Assembly (NCBI GenBank): GCA_025454255.1
Contig: JALOOU010000036.1
Coordinates: 1 to 56,172 of the forward strand
From: Desulfobacterales bacterium
GTDB lineage: Bacteria > Desulfobacterota > Desulfobacteria > Desulfobacterales > SpSt-501
Length of the DNA: 56,172 nt
Direction of reading: 5' to 3'
Shown here: positions 17,172 through 27,052 of the stretch, piece after piece
Position numbering within the stretch: position 1 is the stretch's first letter
How the letters are laid out: every line of letters starts with the position of its first letter
Made by a program: the position numbers and the translations under genes
Notes under the pieces: model-generated
The model's database searches: none
What the model saw: the letters and a program-made list of their open reading frames with translations, nothing else
What the model was told of the DNA's origin: nothing

Positions 17172-18299
17172 TCATGCGCGCGTGCGCCCGTCCCGGGCCA
17201 GAGTGAAATGAGCTCCGGGCAGCTGGACGGCGTACCCTTTCAGCTCAAGCTGCAGCAGCACGGCAGCGAGCACACCGGGAGGCAGGCTCAGGCGCTGCCC
17301 GAGTTCGTCGATGTGCGTCGGGTAGGGGCCCAGGCGCTCCAGCACCCGGCGCTCCTCGGCCGATAGCCCCGGCGCCTCGATTCCTGCCGCCGCCGCAGGG
17401 AAGCGAGCGCCGGACGCCCCGGCCCGCGCGAGGCGGGGGCCGAGCTCGGCGACGATGTCCTGGGCGCTTTCCACCAGCTTGGCCCCCTGCTTGATCAGCG
17501 TGTGGGTGCCCATACTCTTGAACGACTGGATGCTGCCCGGCACGGCGAACACCTCCCGGTTCTGTTCGGCGGCCAGATGCGCCGTGATGAGCGAACCGCT
17601 GCCGCGGGCCGCTTCGACCACCACGGTGCCGAGCGACATGCCGCTGATGATGCGGTTGCGGATCGGAAAGTGGTGGGCATCGGGCCCGGCCGCCAGCGGA
17701 AACTCCGAAACCACGGCGCCCGAAGCGGCCACGCGCCCGGCGAGGCCACGATGCTGCGGCGGATAGAGATTGTCAAGCCCGCTGCCCAGCACCGCAACCG
17801 TTCGCCCCCCGGTCGAGAGCGCCCCCTCGTGGGCGGCGCCGTCGATGCCGAGCGCCAGGCCGCTGACGACCGTGAACCCGAGCTGGGCCAGGTCCGCGCT
17901 GATCTGGCGGGCGGCCGCCAGGCCGTATTCCGTGGGGACGCGCGCGCCCACCACCGCCACCGGCGCTTCGTCGGCGACCAGCTCCCCGCGCACGTACAGC
18001 AGCGGGGGCGGGTCCGGTATTTCGCGCAGCAGGCGCGGATAGCCGGGGTCGGTCAAGGTCACCAGCCGGCAGCCGCTCCGGCAAGCCGCCTGCGCTTCGG
18101 ATGCGGCCGCTTCCGGCATCGGCTGGGAGCGGATGGCGAGCGCCAGGCGCGGGGTGATGCCTTCCACCTCCAGCAGCTGCGCGCGCGTTGCCGCGAGCGC
18201 CGCCCGGGGAGAGCCGAAGCGCTCGACGAGCCGCTTGAAAAGGTGGTTGCCGACCCCCGGCACGCTCTTCAGCTGGAACCACCCGAGAATCTCATCCAC
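17172..18299 (-). CDS. dprA: DNA-processing protein DprA
   Basis: Single-strand DNA binding RecA loader in natural transformation, also called Smf. 375 residues. An N-terminal helix-hairpin-helix segment (LKSVPGVGNHLFKRL) precedes the extended Rossmann domain: VAVVGARVPTEYGLAAA (the family usually has GSR at this spot), VSGLALGIDGAAHEGAL, VAVLGSGLDNLYPP, GTVVVEAARGSGSLITAHLAAEQNREVFAVPG. A C-terminal winged helix (~310-370) resembles other DprA proteins. The GTG start has GGAGGAGA about 8 nt upstream. It precedes topA, the usual dprA-topA pairing. Confidence 0.93.
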   Translation of the reverse strand: MDEILGWFQLKSVPGVGNHLFKRLVERFGSPRAALAATRAQLLEVEGITPRLALAIRSQPMPEAAASEAQAACRSGCRLVTLTDPGYPRLLREIPDPPPLLYVRGELVADEAPVAVVGARVPTEYGLAAARQISADLAQLGFTVVSGLALGIDGAAHEGALSTGGRTVAVLGSGLDNLYPPQHRGLAGRVAASGAVVSEFPLAAGPDAHHFPIRNRIISGMSLGTVVVEAARGSGSLITAHLAAEQNREVFAVPGSIQSFKSMGTHTLIKQGAKLVESAQDIVAELGPRLARAGASGARFPAAAAGIEAPGLSAEERRVLERLGPYPTHIDELGQRLSLPPGVLAAVLLQLELKGYAVQLPGAHFTLARDGRTRA

Positions 18300-18364
18300 G
18301 CCCTGCGGTCTCCTCCCGTGAGGCCGGTCGTGCGGAAGACATCCACGCGCGATCGGCGTCAATG

Positions 18365-18391
18365 GAAAGCCCCCTTGGGACCCAAGGGGGC
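18365..18391 (-). terminator. intrinsic terminator of the secD-secF unit
   Basis: Perfect 10-bp stem GCCCCCTTGG/CCAAGGGGGC (18391-18382 and 18378-18369) with a 3-nt loop and a short TTTCC on the minus-strand 3' side. Lies 48 nt after the secF stop and before dprA. Confidence 0.7.
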
Positions 18392-18438
18392 GATGGCGAT
18401 CGATCGGGCCCGGTGCCCGCGAGGTCGCTGGCGCGGTC

Positions 18439-19482
18439 TCACCGGCGCTTGCGGGCGCGCTCCTGCCAGGTCAGCACGATCGAGCTGGCGACATAGATCG
18501 ACGAATAGGTTCCGACCACGACCCCCACCAAAATGGCGAAGGCGAAATCCTTGATGATCTCCCCGCCCAAAAGGTAGAGCGCCGCCACCACGACGAAGAC
18601 CGTGCCGGCGGTCAGGATGGTGCGGCTCAGGGTTTCGTTGACGCTGCGGTTGATGACGGCCGCCAGGGGCGTCTTGAGCAGCTTTTTGAGGTTCTCGCGG
18701 ATGCGGTCGTAGACGATGATGGTGTCGTTCAGCGAATAGCCGATGATGGTCAGCAGGGCGGCGATCACGGTGATCGTAAATTCCTTTTCGGCGATGGAGA
18801 AGATCCCCACCGTTATGATCACATCGTGCAGCAGCGCCACGATGGCGCCCAGTGCGTATTTCAGGCCCAGGACCCAGAACAAGACCAGGGTGACGATCAG
18901 CGCAGATAGAATGATGAACGGCATGCTGACCCCGAAAGTGTAGAGGCCGTAGACCGCCCCGCCCAGCACCAGGGCCACGACGCCGCTTTGCGCCCATTTG
19001 AACTCGAAGCGCCCGGAGATGTAGATCGCGATGAAGGTCAGGGCGAAGAAAATGGCGAGCAGCGCCTTTTCGCGCAGGTCCTTGCCCACCTGGGGGCCGA
19101 CCATCTCCACGCGCCGGACCTCCACGGCCGCCTCGGAGGAGGCCTCCAGCGCCTTGCGCAAGGCGGGGATGAACGCGCCGGTGTCGACGCCGGCCGCCTC
19201 GGTGCGGATCAGCACCTCGTTGTCGGCGGCCTCGCCCATGCGCTGAACGGTGGCCCCGGCGATGCCCAGCTCACCCAGGCCATCCTTGATCCGGTCGATC
19301 GGCGCGGGCCGGTCGAATTTGACTTGAATCAGCGCGCCGCCGGCGAAGTCGATACCGTAGCGCGGCCCCCCGTGCCATATCAGGGAGAGGATGCTGAGCA
19401 CGATGAGCACGCTCGAAACGGTGTAGGCGAGCTGGCGTTTGCCGACGAAGTCGATGTTGATTCCGGGTTTGATGATTTCCAT
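18439..19482 (-). CDS. secF: Sec translocon accessory subunit SecF
   Basis: Inner-membrane partner of SecD that uses the proton-motive force to help export proteins. 347 residues. It has an N-terminal membrane segment (~18-38), the periplasmic domain opening with the conserved YGIDFAGG near residue 45, and five membrane helices at ~140-320, with SLNDTIIVYDRIRENL in helix 4-5. ATG 19482 follows AAGGAAG at 8 nt. It lies 51 nt after secD. Confidence 0.95.
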   Translation of the reverse strand: MEIIKPGINIDFVGKRQLAYTVSSVLIVLSILSLIWHGGPRYGIDFAGGALIQVKFDRPAPIDRIKDGLGELGIAGATVQRMGEAADNEVLIRTEAAGVDTGAFIPALRKALEASSEAAVEVRRVEMVGPQVGKDLREKALLAIFFALTFIAIYISGRFEFKWAQSGVVALVLGGAVYGLYTFGVSMPFIILSALIVTLVLFWVLGLKYALGAIVALLHDVIITVGIFSIAEKEFTITVIAALLTIIGYSLNDTIIVYDRIRENLKKLLKTPLAAVINRSVNETLSRTILTAGTVFVVVAALYLLGGEIIKDFAFAILVGVVVGTYSSIYVASSIVLTWQERARKRR

Positions 19483-19533
19483 GACGAGGCTTCCTTGATG
19501 GACGATGCGCAGCGTGCACGGGGCGGCTGCGGA

Positions 19534-21111
19534 TCAAATGCTCAGTTTGCGGACCTTGCGCGTGGTCAGCACATAGTCGAACACGAGACGGGAGACCACG
19601 ATGGCCGTGAACATGCTGGCGATCACCCCGATGCTCAAGGTGACGGCGAAGCCCTTCACCGGGCCCGTGCCGAACTGAAAGAGCACCACGGCGGCGATCA
19701 GGGTGGTGATGTTGGCATCCATGATGGTCGTGGTGGCGCGGTCGAAGCCCGCATCCGTCGAGGCGCGCGGGGTCTTGCCCAGGCGCAGCTCCTCCCGGAT
19801 GCGCTCGTAGATCAACACGTTGTTGTCCACGGCCATGCCGATGGTCAGGATGATCCCGGCCATTCCCGGCAGGGTCAGCGTGGCCCCGAAGGCCGCTAGT
19901 CCGGCGCCGATGAGCAAAATGTCGAGCAGGACTTCGAACACGGCCAGCAGCCCCGCGAGCTTGTAGTAGATCCCCATGAACAACAGAACCAGGAGCCCGC
20001 CCACCGCCATCGATATCAGGCCGGCCCGGATGGAGTCGGCCCCCAGGGAGGGGCCCACGGTGCGCTCCTCCAGGATGGTGACCGGAGCCGGCAGGGCGCC
20101 CGCGCGCAGCACGATCGCCAGATCGCGGGCCTCCTCCATGGTGAAGCGGCCGGTGATGCGGGCGCGGCCGCCGCCGATTTTTTCCTGAATCGTCGGGGCG
20201 GAGTATACCTTGTTGTCGAGCACGATGGCCAGGCGCTTGCCGACGTTTTCGCCGGTGACGCGCTCGAAGACCCGCGCCCCCTTCTTGTCGAAGTCGATAG
20301 AGACGTAGGGCTCGCCGAACTGGGAGTCGATCTGCACGCGCGCATCGGTCAGGGAGGCGCCGGTCAGCAGGGCGCTCTTGCGCACCAAATACGGGGTGCG
20401 GCTGGCGCGCTTGGTGGCGGCGTCCTCGTCCACCTTGTAAAGGATCTCGCTGCCGGGCGGCGGGCTGCCCTGCAGCGCGGCATTGACGTCGTGGGCCTCG
20501 TCCACCAGCTTGAACTCCAGCAGCGCGGTGCGGCCGATGAGGTCCTTGGCCCGGTCGGAGTCCTGGATGCCCGGCAGCTGGATCAGGATGCGGTTGTCTC
20601 CCTGGCGCCGGATGTCCGGCTCGGCGACGCCGAATTGGTCGATGCGGTTGCGGATGGTCTCCAGGGCCTGGTCGACGGCGAGCTTTTTGATGTGGTCGGC
20701 GTCCGCGTCGGCCAGGTCGAGCGAAAGGGCCAGCTGGTCGGCATCCTCGGTCTGAATGTTCCGGCGCAGGTCCCGCAGATCCTTTTCGAGCAACTGCTTG
20801 AATGCGGCGACGTTTTCGCGGCCGCTGACCTGGACGGCGATCTTGGTCGGCCCTGAACGCTCCAGGCTGAGGTTTTGGACCTGGCTTTTGCGCGCCAGGT
20901 CCCGGATTTCGAGAAAGTTGCGGTCGATCGTGCTCTGGACCGCCTTGGCCGTGTCGACCTCCAGCACCAGGTGCATCCCGCCCTGCAGGTCGAGCCCGAG
21001 GTTGATGCGCTTGCGCGGCCACAGGTCCGTTTTGAAGGTAGGCAGGCAATAGACCACGGCGGTGACGATGACCGCCAGCACAATAGCCAATCTGACCGAA
21101 AAGCGTTTCAA
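19534..21111 (-). CDS. secD: Sec translocon accessory subunit SecD
   Basis: Inner-membrane component of the SecDF complex. 525 residues. One N-terminal helix, then GLDLQGGMHLVLEVD (the conserved P1 entry), the large periplasmic domain with QLPGIQDSDRAKDLIG, and five C-terminal helices containing the proton-path region GMAVDNNVLIYERIREEL (~410-430). The start codon is TTG at 21111, set by AAAGGATGGAG immediately upstream; no ATG or GTG lies at a suitable place. It is separated from yajC by a strong terminator-like hairpin. Confidence 0.94.
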   Translation of the reverse strand: MKRFSVRLAIVLAVIVTAVVYCLPTFKTDLWPRKRINLGLDLQGGMHLVLEVDTAKAVQSTIDRNFLEIRDLARKSQVQNLSLERSGPTKIAVQVSGRENVAAFKQLLEKDLRDLRRNIQTEDADQLALSLDLADADADHIKKLAVDQALETIRNRIDQFGVAEPDIRRQGDNRILIQLPGIQDSDRAKDLIGRTALLEFKLVDEAHDVNAALQGSPPPGSEILYKVDEDAATKRASRTPYLVRKSALLTGASLTDARVQIDSQFGEPYVSIDFDKKGARVFERVTGENVGKRLAIVLDNKVYSAPTIQEKIGGGRARITGRFTMEEARDLAIVLRAGALPAPVTILEERTVGPSLGADSIRAGLISMAVGGLLVLLFMGIYYKLAGLLAVFEVLLDILLIGAGLAAFGATLTLPGMAGIILTIGMAVDNNVLIYERIREELRLGKTPRASTDAGFDRATTTIMDANITTLIAAVVLFQFGTGPVKGFAVTLSIGVIASMFTAIVVSRLVFDYVLTTRKVRKLSI

Positions 21112-21180
21112 GGCTCCATCCTTTTGCGCGGCATCAGGGGGCGCCGTGCCCCATGCGGTCGGCGCGGTGCGCCCTCAGAT

Positions 21181-21217
21181 AAAAAGCAGCGCCGTCCCCG
21201 CTTAGGGGCGGCGCTGC
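21181..21217 (-). terminator. strong hairpin with U-tract between yajC and secD
   Basis: Arms 21186-21199 and 21205-21217 (GCAGCGCCG...CGGCGCTGC core) with a 5-nt loop, followed on the minus strand by TTTTTAT. It looks like an intrinsic terminator inside what is normally one operon, so secDF may depend on read-through or a separate promoter. Confidence 0.75.
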
Positions 21218-21238
21218 CGCTTCGCACACGGCGCTGCA

Positions 21239-21580
21239 TTACTCCGGCTTGGTTTCAGGGGCGGGGCTGGAGGCCGGGATGACCCCCGCCACGTTGGCGC
21301 GGTTGATCTTCACCCGGACCTTGTCGGCGATCTCCACCGTGAGGGTGGTTTCGTCGAGGCCGGTCACGCGCCCGTGCAGTCCACCGCTGGTGATGATGCG
21401 GTCGCCTTTTTTCAGGGCGGCGACCATACTGCGGTGCTCTTTGCTGCGTTTCTGCTGCGGGCGGATGAGCAGGAAATAAAATATGACAAACATCAAAATC
21501 AGCGGGATGAAGCTGGCGAACCCTCCGGCGCCGCCCTCCGGCGCCCCTCCCTGGCCCATGGCATAAGCGACATCGATCAC
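21239..21580 (-). CDS. yajC: preprotein translocase subunit YajC
   Basis: Small single-span inner-membrane protein that associates with SecDF. 113 residues. A Gly/Ala-rich start is followed by the membrane helix SFIPLILMFVIFYFLLIRPQQKR with the conserved FLLIRPQQKR end, then KKGDRIITSGGLHGRV, the family's conserved domain. The GTG start at 21580 follows AAGGAGG at about 8 nt. Confidence 0.93.
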   Translation of the reverse strand: MIDVAYAMGQGGAPEGGAGGFASFIPLILMFVIFYFLLIRPQQKRSKEHRSMVAALKKGDRIITSGGLHGRVTGLDETTLTVEIADKVRVKINRANVAGVIPASSPAPETKPE

Positions 21581-21670
21581 GACTCAACCCTCCTTGGCAT
21601 GAAAAGTGCCGGTGGTATACAGAATTTCTCGATGGACGTCAAACCCTATCTTCGGTCGCCCGCGTGCGGC

Positions 21671-23134
21671 TCAGCCGTCGGCGACGATCCGGCTCTCGCC
21701 CGGCATCAGGCCGGGATCGGCCTGGATCTCGATGCTGACGCGGCGCCGGGTCTCGAATTCGACGAGGTCCCGGCGCTTGCGGTTGAGCAGGTAGTCCGCC
21801 ACCGCCGCGGGCACGAGGGCCTTGATGCGGGCCACTTCGTTTTTGAAGCTTTCCATGCCGAGCTTGCGCAGAAAGGCGATGCTCAGGGTTTCGGTGGAGG
21901 CGATCAGCCCCTTGCCCTGGCAGTGCCGGCAGACGATGTGGCTGCCGAACTCGATCGAAGGGTGGATCCGCTGGCGCGACATCTCCAGCAGGCCGAACTT
22001 GGAGATGCGGCCCACGCGGGTTCGCGCCTTGTCGGTTTTCAGGTGGGCCTTCAGGGCGCGCTCGACCTCGGCGCGGTGCTTGGCCTCCTTCATGTCGATG
22101 AAGTCGATGACGATGAGTCCGCCCAGGTCGCGCAGGCGCAGCTGCCGGGCGATCTCCTCGGCCGCCTCCAGGTTGGTCTGGAACGCGGTCTGCTCGATGG
22201 ATTTTTCGTGGGTCGACTTGCCGGAGTTGACATCGATGGTGACCATCGCCTCGGTGGGCTCGACCACGATCGAGGCGCCGGACTTCAGGCGCACGCGGTT
22301 TTCGAAGATCGAGGCGATCTGCTCCTCGAGCTGGAATTTGGAAAACAGAGGCTTGTCCCCCTCGTAGAGCTTGACCGTCTGTCCCTGCTTGCTGGCGAAG
22401 ATGTCCACCAGCTCCTGGACCTCCCGAAACACGTTGGGCTCGTCGATGAGGATTTCGGAGACCTCGGTGGTGAAGGAGTCGCGAATCGAGCGCAGCACCA
22501 GGGCCCGCTCCTTGTAGAGCAGGGCCGGCGCCTTCTCCGCCATGACCTTGCCCTTGATGGTCTTCCACAGGCGCATGAGATCCCTGAGGTCCTTGGAAAT
22601 CATCGTCTTCGAGCAGCCCATGCCCGCCGTGCGCACGATGACCCCGTAGCCCTCGGGGATCTCCAGCTCGGCGACGATCGCCTTGAGGCGGGTGCGCTCG
22701 GCCTCGTCCTCGATCTTGCGCGAGACGCCCTTGACCGAGTGGCCCGGCATCAGCACGACGTGCCGCCCCGGCAGAGAGAGCTGGGTCGTGAGCATCGCCC
22801 CCTTGTGCAGGATCGGGTCCTTGGTGACCTGCACCAGCAGCTCCTGGTTGCGCCTCACCAGCCGCTGGAGCGGTGCGCCCCCGTCGTCCTCCTCGTGGTA
22901 GTAGTCCTCGTGGATGTCGTGTTTCTGCAGGAACCCGTGGCGCTCGGCGCCGTAGTCGACGAAAACGGCCTGGAGGCTGGGCTCGATCCGGGCGATGATG
23001 CCCTTGTAGATGTTGCCCTGGGTGATTTCCCGAGCGGCGCTCTCGATCCTGAACTCCTCCAGCCGCCCGTCCTTGACCGTGGCGACGCGCACTTCGCCCG
23101 GGTCGATGGCGTTGATCAGTATTTTGTGGCTCAT
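21671..23134 (-). CDS. rng: ribonuclease G (RNase E/G family)
   Basis: Endoribonuclease for rRNA 5' end maturation and mRNA turnover. 487 residues, the length of RNase G rather than the longer RNase E. The S1 domain is at ~35-120 (GNIYKGIIARIEPSLQAVFVDYGAERHGFL). The catalytic Mg ligands are in MVTIDVNSGKS and LIVIDFIDM, and the zinc-link CRHCQGKG (~405) joins two subunits. The ATG has GAGGTAA 8 nt upstream. First gene of a unit with yajC, secD and secF. Confidence 0.93.
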   Translation of the reverse strand: MSHKILINAIDPGEVRVATVKDGRLEEFRIESAAREITQGNIYKGIIARIEPSLQAVFVDYGAERHGFLQKHDIHEDYYHEEDDGGAPLQRLVRRNQELLVQVTKDPILHKGAMLTTQLSLPGRHVVLMPGHSVKGVSRKIEDEAERTRLKAIVAELEIPEGYGVIVRTAGMGCSKTMISKDLRDLMRLWKTIKGKVMAEKAPALLYKERALVLRSIRDSFTTEVSEILIDEPNVFREVQELVDIFASKQGQTVKLYEGDKPLFSKFQLEEQIASIFENRVRLKSGASIVVEPTEAMVTIDVNSGKSTHEKSIEQTAFQTNLEAAEEIARQLRLRDLGGLIVIDFIDMKEAKHRAEVERALKAHLKTDKARTRVGRISKFGLLEMSRQRIHPSIEFGSHIVCRHCQGKGLIASTETLSIAFLRKLGMESFKNEVARIKALVPAAVADYLLNRKRRDLVEFETRRRVSIEIQADPGLMPGESRIVADG

Positions 23135-23194
23135 GGCACGGTTACCTCAACTCTCCCAATCAATTCAAGCTGTTCCTGAAATCGGCGTGCTGCT

Positions 23195-23223
23195 TCCATA
23201 GGGGATCACCGCAGACAAGTCAA
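23195..23223 (-). promoter_or_regulatory. promoter of rng
   Basis: Minus strand TTGACT (23223-23218), 17-nt spacer, TATGGA (23200-23195), 61 nt before the rng ATG. Confidence 0.5.
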
Positions 23224-23375
23224 TCGATTTTTCCCGCGTTCCGGCGTTTTTCCGGCGCTTGCACTTCGGGGTATCTTATGGCAGTAAGCCTTTTTTAGCA
23301 ACCCACCGCGCGCCGGCGCCGAATGCGCCCGCCGGGCGGGGAGCCCTCACATACCCAACTAAGGACATCGCCGGC

Positions 23376-25967
23376 ATGGATGACCGATACGACCCGAAGC
23401 GCATCGAACCCGCTTGGCAACGGCGCTGGGAGGCAGAGCGGCTGTTCCGCGTCACCGAGGACAAACGCCGCCCGAAATACTACCTGCTCGAGATGTTTCC
23501 CTACCCCTCGGGCAACATCCACATGGGCCATGTGCGCAACTACACCATCGGCGACGTGGTGGCCCGCTACAAGCGGATGCGCGGCTTCAACGTGCTGCAC
23601 CCGATGGGGTGGGACGCCTTCGGGATGCCGGCGGAAAACGCCGCCATCGCCAACCGCACCCACCCGGCGCGCTGGACCTACGCCAACATCGACACCATGC
23701 GCGCCCAGCTGAAGCGGCTGGGGTTCAGCTACGACTGGCAGCGGGAGGTGGCCACCTGCACCCCCGCCTACTACCGCTGGGAGCAGTGGCTGTTCCTGCG
23801 CATGCTGGAGAAGGGCCTGGCCTTCCGCAAGGAGTCCTACGTCAACTGGTGCGAGCCCTGCCAGACCGTGCTGGCCAACGAGCAGGTGGAGGCCGGGGCC
23901 TGCTGGCGCTGCGGCACGCCGGTGCGCCAGAAAAAACTCTGGCAGTGGTTTTTCCGGATCACCCGCTATGCCGAGGACCTGCTCGCCCACTGCGACCGAC
24001 TGCCCGGCTGGCCGGAGAAGGTCATCACCATGCAGCGCAACTGGATCGGCCGCAGCACGGGCGCCGAAATCCGCTTCCCGATCGAGGGGGGGCAGGGGGA
24101 GATCGCCGTCTTCACCACCCGCCAGGACACGGTGTTCGGCGCCACCTTCATGTGCCTTGCGCCCGAGCATCCCCTGGTGCCCGAGCTCTGCCGGGGCCGG
24201 CCCCAGGAAGCGGAGGTGATGGCCTTCGTGGAGCGCATCTCGCACCAGGACCGCTCCGATCGGGCGCTCGAGAGCTACGAGAAAGAGGGCGTCTTCACCG
24301 GCGCCTATTGCCTCAACCCCCTGAGCGGGCGCCGCATGCCCGTCTATACCGCCAATTTCGCCCTCATGGAGTACGGCACCGGCGCCGTCATGTCGGTGCC
24401 GGCCCACGACCAGCGCGATTTCGAGTTTGCCCGGAAATACGGGCTGGAACTCATCGTGGTGGTCATGCCCCCGGATATCCGCCTGGAGCCCGGCGCCATG
24501 GCCGAGGCCTACACGGGGGAGGGGCGGCTGGTGAACTCGGGGGCCTTCGACGGGATGCCCAGCACCCAGGCCAAGGAGGCCATCGCCGACTACCTGGAGA
24601 CGCATGCGCTCGGACGGCGCACCGTGAGCTTCCGGCTGCGCGACTGGGGCATTTCTCGCCAGCGCTACTGGGGGGCGCCCATCCCCGTGATCCACTGCGA
24701 CCGCTGCGGGGTGGTGCCGGTACCCGAAGCGGACCTGCCGGTCGTGCTCCCGGAGGGGGCGGACCTGCTCGCCGGCGGCAAATCGCCGCTGCCCGAGCTG
24801 GAAGCCTTCGTGCGGGTCGACTGCCCGGCCTGCGGCCGGGCGGCCCGGCGCGAGACCGACACGATGGACACGTTTGTGGAGTCCTCATGGTATTTTGAGC
24901 GCTTCTGCAGCCCCGACTTCGGCCGGGGCATGTTCGACCCCGCAGCGGTGGCCTACTGGATGCCGGTGGACCAGTACATCGGCGGGGTGGAGCACGCCAT
25001 CCTGCACCTGCTCTACTCGCGGTTTTACACGCGGGTGTTGCGCGACGAAGGCCTGCTCGACTTCAAAGAGCCCTTCACCCGGCTGCTCACCCAGGGCATG
25101 GTCTGCAAGGAGACGGCATCCTGCCCCGAGCACGGATTTCTCTTCCCCGCCGACGTCGTCCCCGGCGCCTCCGGCGAGCAGAGCTGCGCGCAGTGCGGCC
25201 GTCCGGTGCAGGTGGGGCGGGTCGAAAAGATGTCCAAGTCCAAGCGCAACGTCATCGATCCCAACACCCTGCTGGACCGCTATGGGGCCGACACGACCCG
25301 GTTGTTCTGCCTCTTCGCCGCCCCGCCGGAGAAGGATCTCGAGTGGAGCGAGCAGGGGGTGGACGGCAGCTTCCGGTTCCTGAACCGGGTCTGGCGGCTG
25401 GCGGCGGACTGGATGGAGGCCGTCAGGAACGTCGACGCCTTCGACGGCCCCCCGGGGGTCCTGGAGGAGGACTTGAAGTCGCTGCTGCGCAAAGTGCATC
25501 TGACCATCCGCAAAGTGACGCGGGACATCGAGGAGCGCTTTCACTTCAACACGGCCGTGAGCGCCATCATGGAGCTGCTCAACGACATGGGGCTCGTCGC
25601 ACCGGCTCCGGGGCGGCCGCATCAGGCCGAGGTGATGCGCCTGGCGCTCGAATCGCTGACCCTCATGCTGGCACCCATCGTGCCGCACATCGCCGAGGAG
25701 CTGTGGGAGCGGCTGGGCAGCAAGGAGAGCATTCTGCGGGCGCACTGGCCGAAGTGGCGCGAGGAGGCGATCGAGCAGGCGAGCGTCCTGATCGTCGTTC
25801 AGGTGAACGGAAAGCTCCGCAGCCGCATGCACCTGCCGGTGGATCTTGCGGACGAAGAGGTTGCGGCCAAGGCCTTGGCGGACGACGGCGTCCAAAAGTT
25901 TCTGCAGGGCCGAGCCGTCAAAAAGACCATCGTGGTCAAAAACAAGCTGGTCAACATCGTGCTCTGA
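23376..25967 (+). CDS. leuS: leucyl-tRNA synthetase LeuS
   Basis: Charges tRNA-Leu. 863 residues, normal bacterial length. The HIGH-type motif is [13 protein letters not shown] near residue 48 and the KMSKS loop is [14 protein letters not shown] near 625. The CP1 editing domain (~225-420) includes [12 protein letters not shown] and the [18 protein letters not shown] editing site. Zinc-like Cys pairs occur at CEPC...CWRC and CPEHG...CAQC. ATG 23376 has AAGGA about 10 nt upstream. It is followed by lptE 68 nt later, the common leuS-lptE order; holA is not found next to it. Confidence 0.96.
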   Translation: MDDRYDPKRIEPAWQRRWEAERLFRVTEDKRRPKYYLLEMFPYPSGNIHMGHVRNYTIGDVVARYKRMRGFNVLHPMGWDAFGMPAENAAIANRTHPARWTYANIDTMRAQLKRLGFSYDWQREVATCTPAYYRWEQWLFLRMLEKGLAFRKESYVNWCEPCQTVLANEQVEAGACWRCGTPVRQKKLWQWFFRITRYAEDLLAHCDRLPGWPEKVITMQRNWIGRSTGAEIRFPIEGGQGEIAVFTTRQDTVFGATFMCLAPEHPLVPELCRGRPQEAEVMAFVERISHQDRSDRALESYEKEGVFTGAYCLNPLSGRRMPVYTANFALMEYGTGAVMSVPAHDQRDFEFARKYGLELIVVVMPPDIRLEPGAMAEAYTGEGRLVNSGAFDGMPSTQAKEAIADYLETHALGRRTVSFRLRDWGISRQRYWGAPIPVIHCDRCGVVPVPEADLPVVLPEGADLLAGGKSPLPELEAFVRVDCPACGRAARRETDTMDTFVESSWYFERFCSPDFGRGMFDPAAVAYWMPVDQYIGGVEHAILHLLYSRFYTRVLRDEGLLDFKEPFTRLLTQGMVCKETASCPEHGFLFPADVVPGASGEQSCAQCGRPVQVGRVEKMSKSKRNVIDPNTLLDRYGADTTRLFCLFAAPPEKDLEWSEQGVDGSFRFLNRVWRLAADWMEAVRNVDAFDGPPGVLEEDLKSLLRKVHLTIRKVTRDIEERFHFNTAVSAIMELLNDMGLVAPAPGRPHQAEVMRLALESLTLMLAPIVPHIAEELWERLGSKESILRAHWPKWREEAIEQASVLIVVQVNGKLRSRMHLPVDLADEEVAAKALADDGVQKFLQGRAVKKTIVVKNKLVNIVL

Positions 25968-26035
25968 CATCGGGGGGCCCGCGGCTCCCCCCCCCCGGCG
26001 CCGCGGCGCCCACGACGGGAGCATCGAAGAGGGAC

Positions 26036-26569
26036 ATGCGTCCATCCCGCCCGAACTCCGTCTTTCTTGCCGCATGCGCGCTGGTGGGCACACTGCTGCT
26101 CGGCGCCGCCTGCGGCTATCGGTTCCAGAGCGCGGGCAAGATCCCCGAGGGGCTCGAGCCCATCTTCATCGATGTGTTCGAAAACCGCACCGGCGAGGCC
26201 GGCCTGGAGGTAACGGTCACCAACGCGGTCGTGTTCGAGTTCACCCGGCGCAACCGCTCCGCTATGGCCAACAGCGCCGCTGCTGCCAGCGTGGTCATGA
26301 AGGGCGTGATCCGTTCGGTGGATCTCCAAACGATTTCGACCCGGGGGCGGGATGTCGCCGGCGAGCGTCGCGTCGCGTTGACCGTCGACGTGCAGCTGGT
26401 CAAGCCCAGCGGCGAGGTCGGCTGGGCGGTAAAGAATCTCACCGACAACGAGGCCTTCCGCGTGACAAACGACAAGTTCGCGAACGACGATCTGCAGCGT
26501 GCAGCCCTGGGGATCGTTGCGACGCGCATCGCCGAACGGATCTACAGCCGGCTCACCGATGAGTTTTAG
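26036..26569 (+). CDS. lptE: LPS assembly lipoprotein LptE
   Basis: Outer-membrane lipoprotein that plugs LptD during LPS insertion. 177 residues. Signal sequence to the lipobox LLLGAAC, then the conserved opening CGYRFQSAGK at the mature N-terminus and VFENRTGEAGLE...FEFTRR. The family is short and divergent; position behind leuS supports the call. GAGG precedes the ATG at a short 4-nt spacing. Confidence 0.82.
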   Translation: MRPSRPNSVFLAACALVGTLLLGAACGYRFQSAGKIPEGLEPIFIDVFENRTGEAGLEVTVTNAVVFEFTRRNRSAMANSAAAASVVMKGVIRSVDLQTISTRGRDVAGERRVALTVDVQLVKPSGEVGWAVKNLTDNEAFRVTNDKFANDDLQRAALGIVATRIAERIYSRLTDEF

Positions 26570-26634
26570 CCGAAACCGCGGATGGATCCGCATCGGCGCG
26601 CGGAATGTCCGGGCGGAGGGCCCCGGCCCCCCCC

Positions 26635-26681
26635 AAAAAAAAATCACCGGCGCTGGCTGCCGGGCAGCGGCGGCGCCGGTG
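26635..26681 (-). terminator. rpsT terminator
   Basis: Minus strand stem CACCGGCGC/GCGCCGGTG (26681-26673 and 26653-26645) with an internal GC-rich extension, followed by nine U's (26643-26635). It sits between the convergent lptE and rpsT. Confidence 0.8.
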
Positions 26682-26713
26682 GTCGTTTATTTGCAGGCGT
26701 GACCTCGGAGGGT

Positions 26714-26974
26714 TCAGGCCGGCCGTTTGTTCATCAGCTTCGAAAGGCGCGAGATCTTGCGCGCGGCGGTGCGTTTGTGCAGCGCGCCCTTCTTGGCCGC
26801 CTTGGCCACGATGGACTTGGCGGCGTCGAGGTCTTGCGGGGTGGCCGAATTGGCGGCGGCGGCCAGGCGCACGCGCTTGACGACGTTTTTCACCTGGGTT
26901 CGGTTGGTGCGGTTGCGCAGGCGCCGCTCGTCGCTCTGACGGGCGCGTTTGATGGCGGATGGATGGTTGGCCAA
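26714..26974 (-). CDS. rpsT: 30S ribosomal protein S20
   Basis: 86 residues, primary 16S rRNA binder. LANHPSAIKRARQSDERRLRNR is the N-terminal basic helix and KRTAARKISRLSKLMNK the typical C-terminus. The start is TTG at 26974 with AAAGGAG about 8 nt upstream. E. coli rpsT also starts with UUG, where it takes part in autoregulation, so the weak start here is probably functional. Confidence 0.95.
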   Translation of the reverse strand: MANHPSAIKRARQSDERRLRNRTNRTQVKNVVKRVRLAAAANSATPQDLDAAKSIVAKAAKKGALHKRTAARKISRLSKLMNKRPA

Positions 26975-27012
26975 GCTGCTTGCTCCTTTCAGTAAAATCT
27001 GCTAAATTCTTC

Positions 27013-27041
27013 CTATTAGTCAATTCGATACGACCTGTCAA
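27013..27041 (-). promoter_or_regulatory. possible rpsT promoter
   Basis: Minus strand TTGACA (27041-27036), 17-nt spacer, TAATAG (27018-27013), 39 nt before the rpsT TTG. Confidence 0.42.
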
Positions 27042-27052
27042 GCTGTTTCTTC

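Noticed and set aside
14917..17211. 764-codon plus-strand frame
   Set aside because: Mirror of topA; His/Asp/Gly-rich composition typical of antisense GC-rich DNA.
25968..26713. holA expected after leuS-lptE
   Set aside because: No frame with delta-subunit features; rpsT follows directly, so holA must lie elsewhere.
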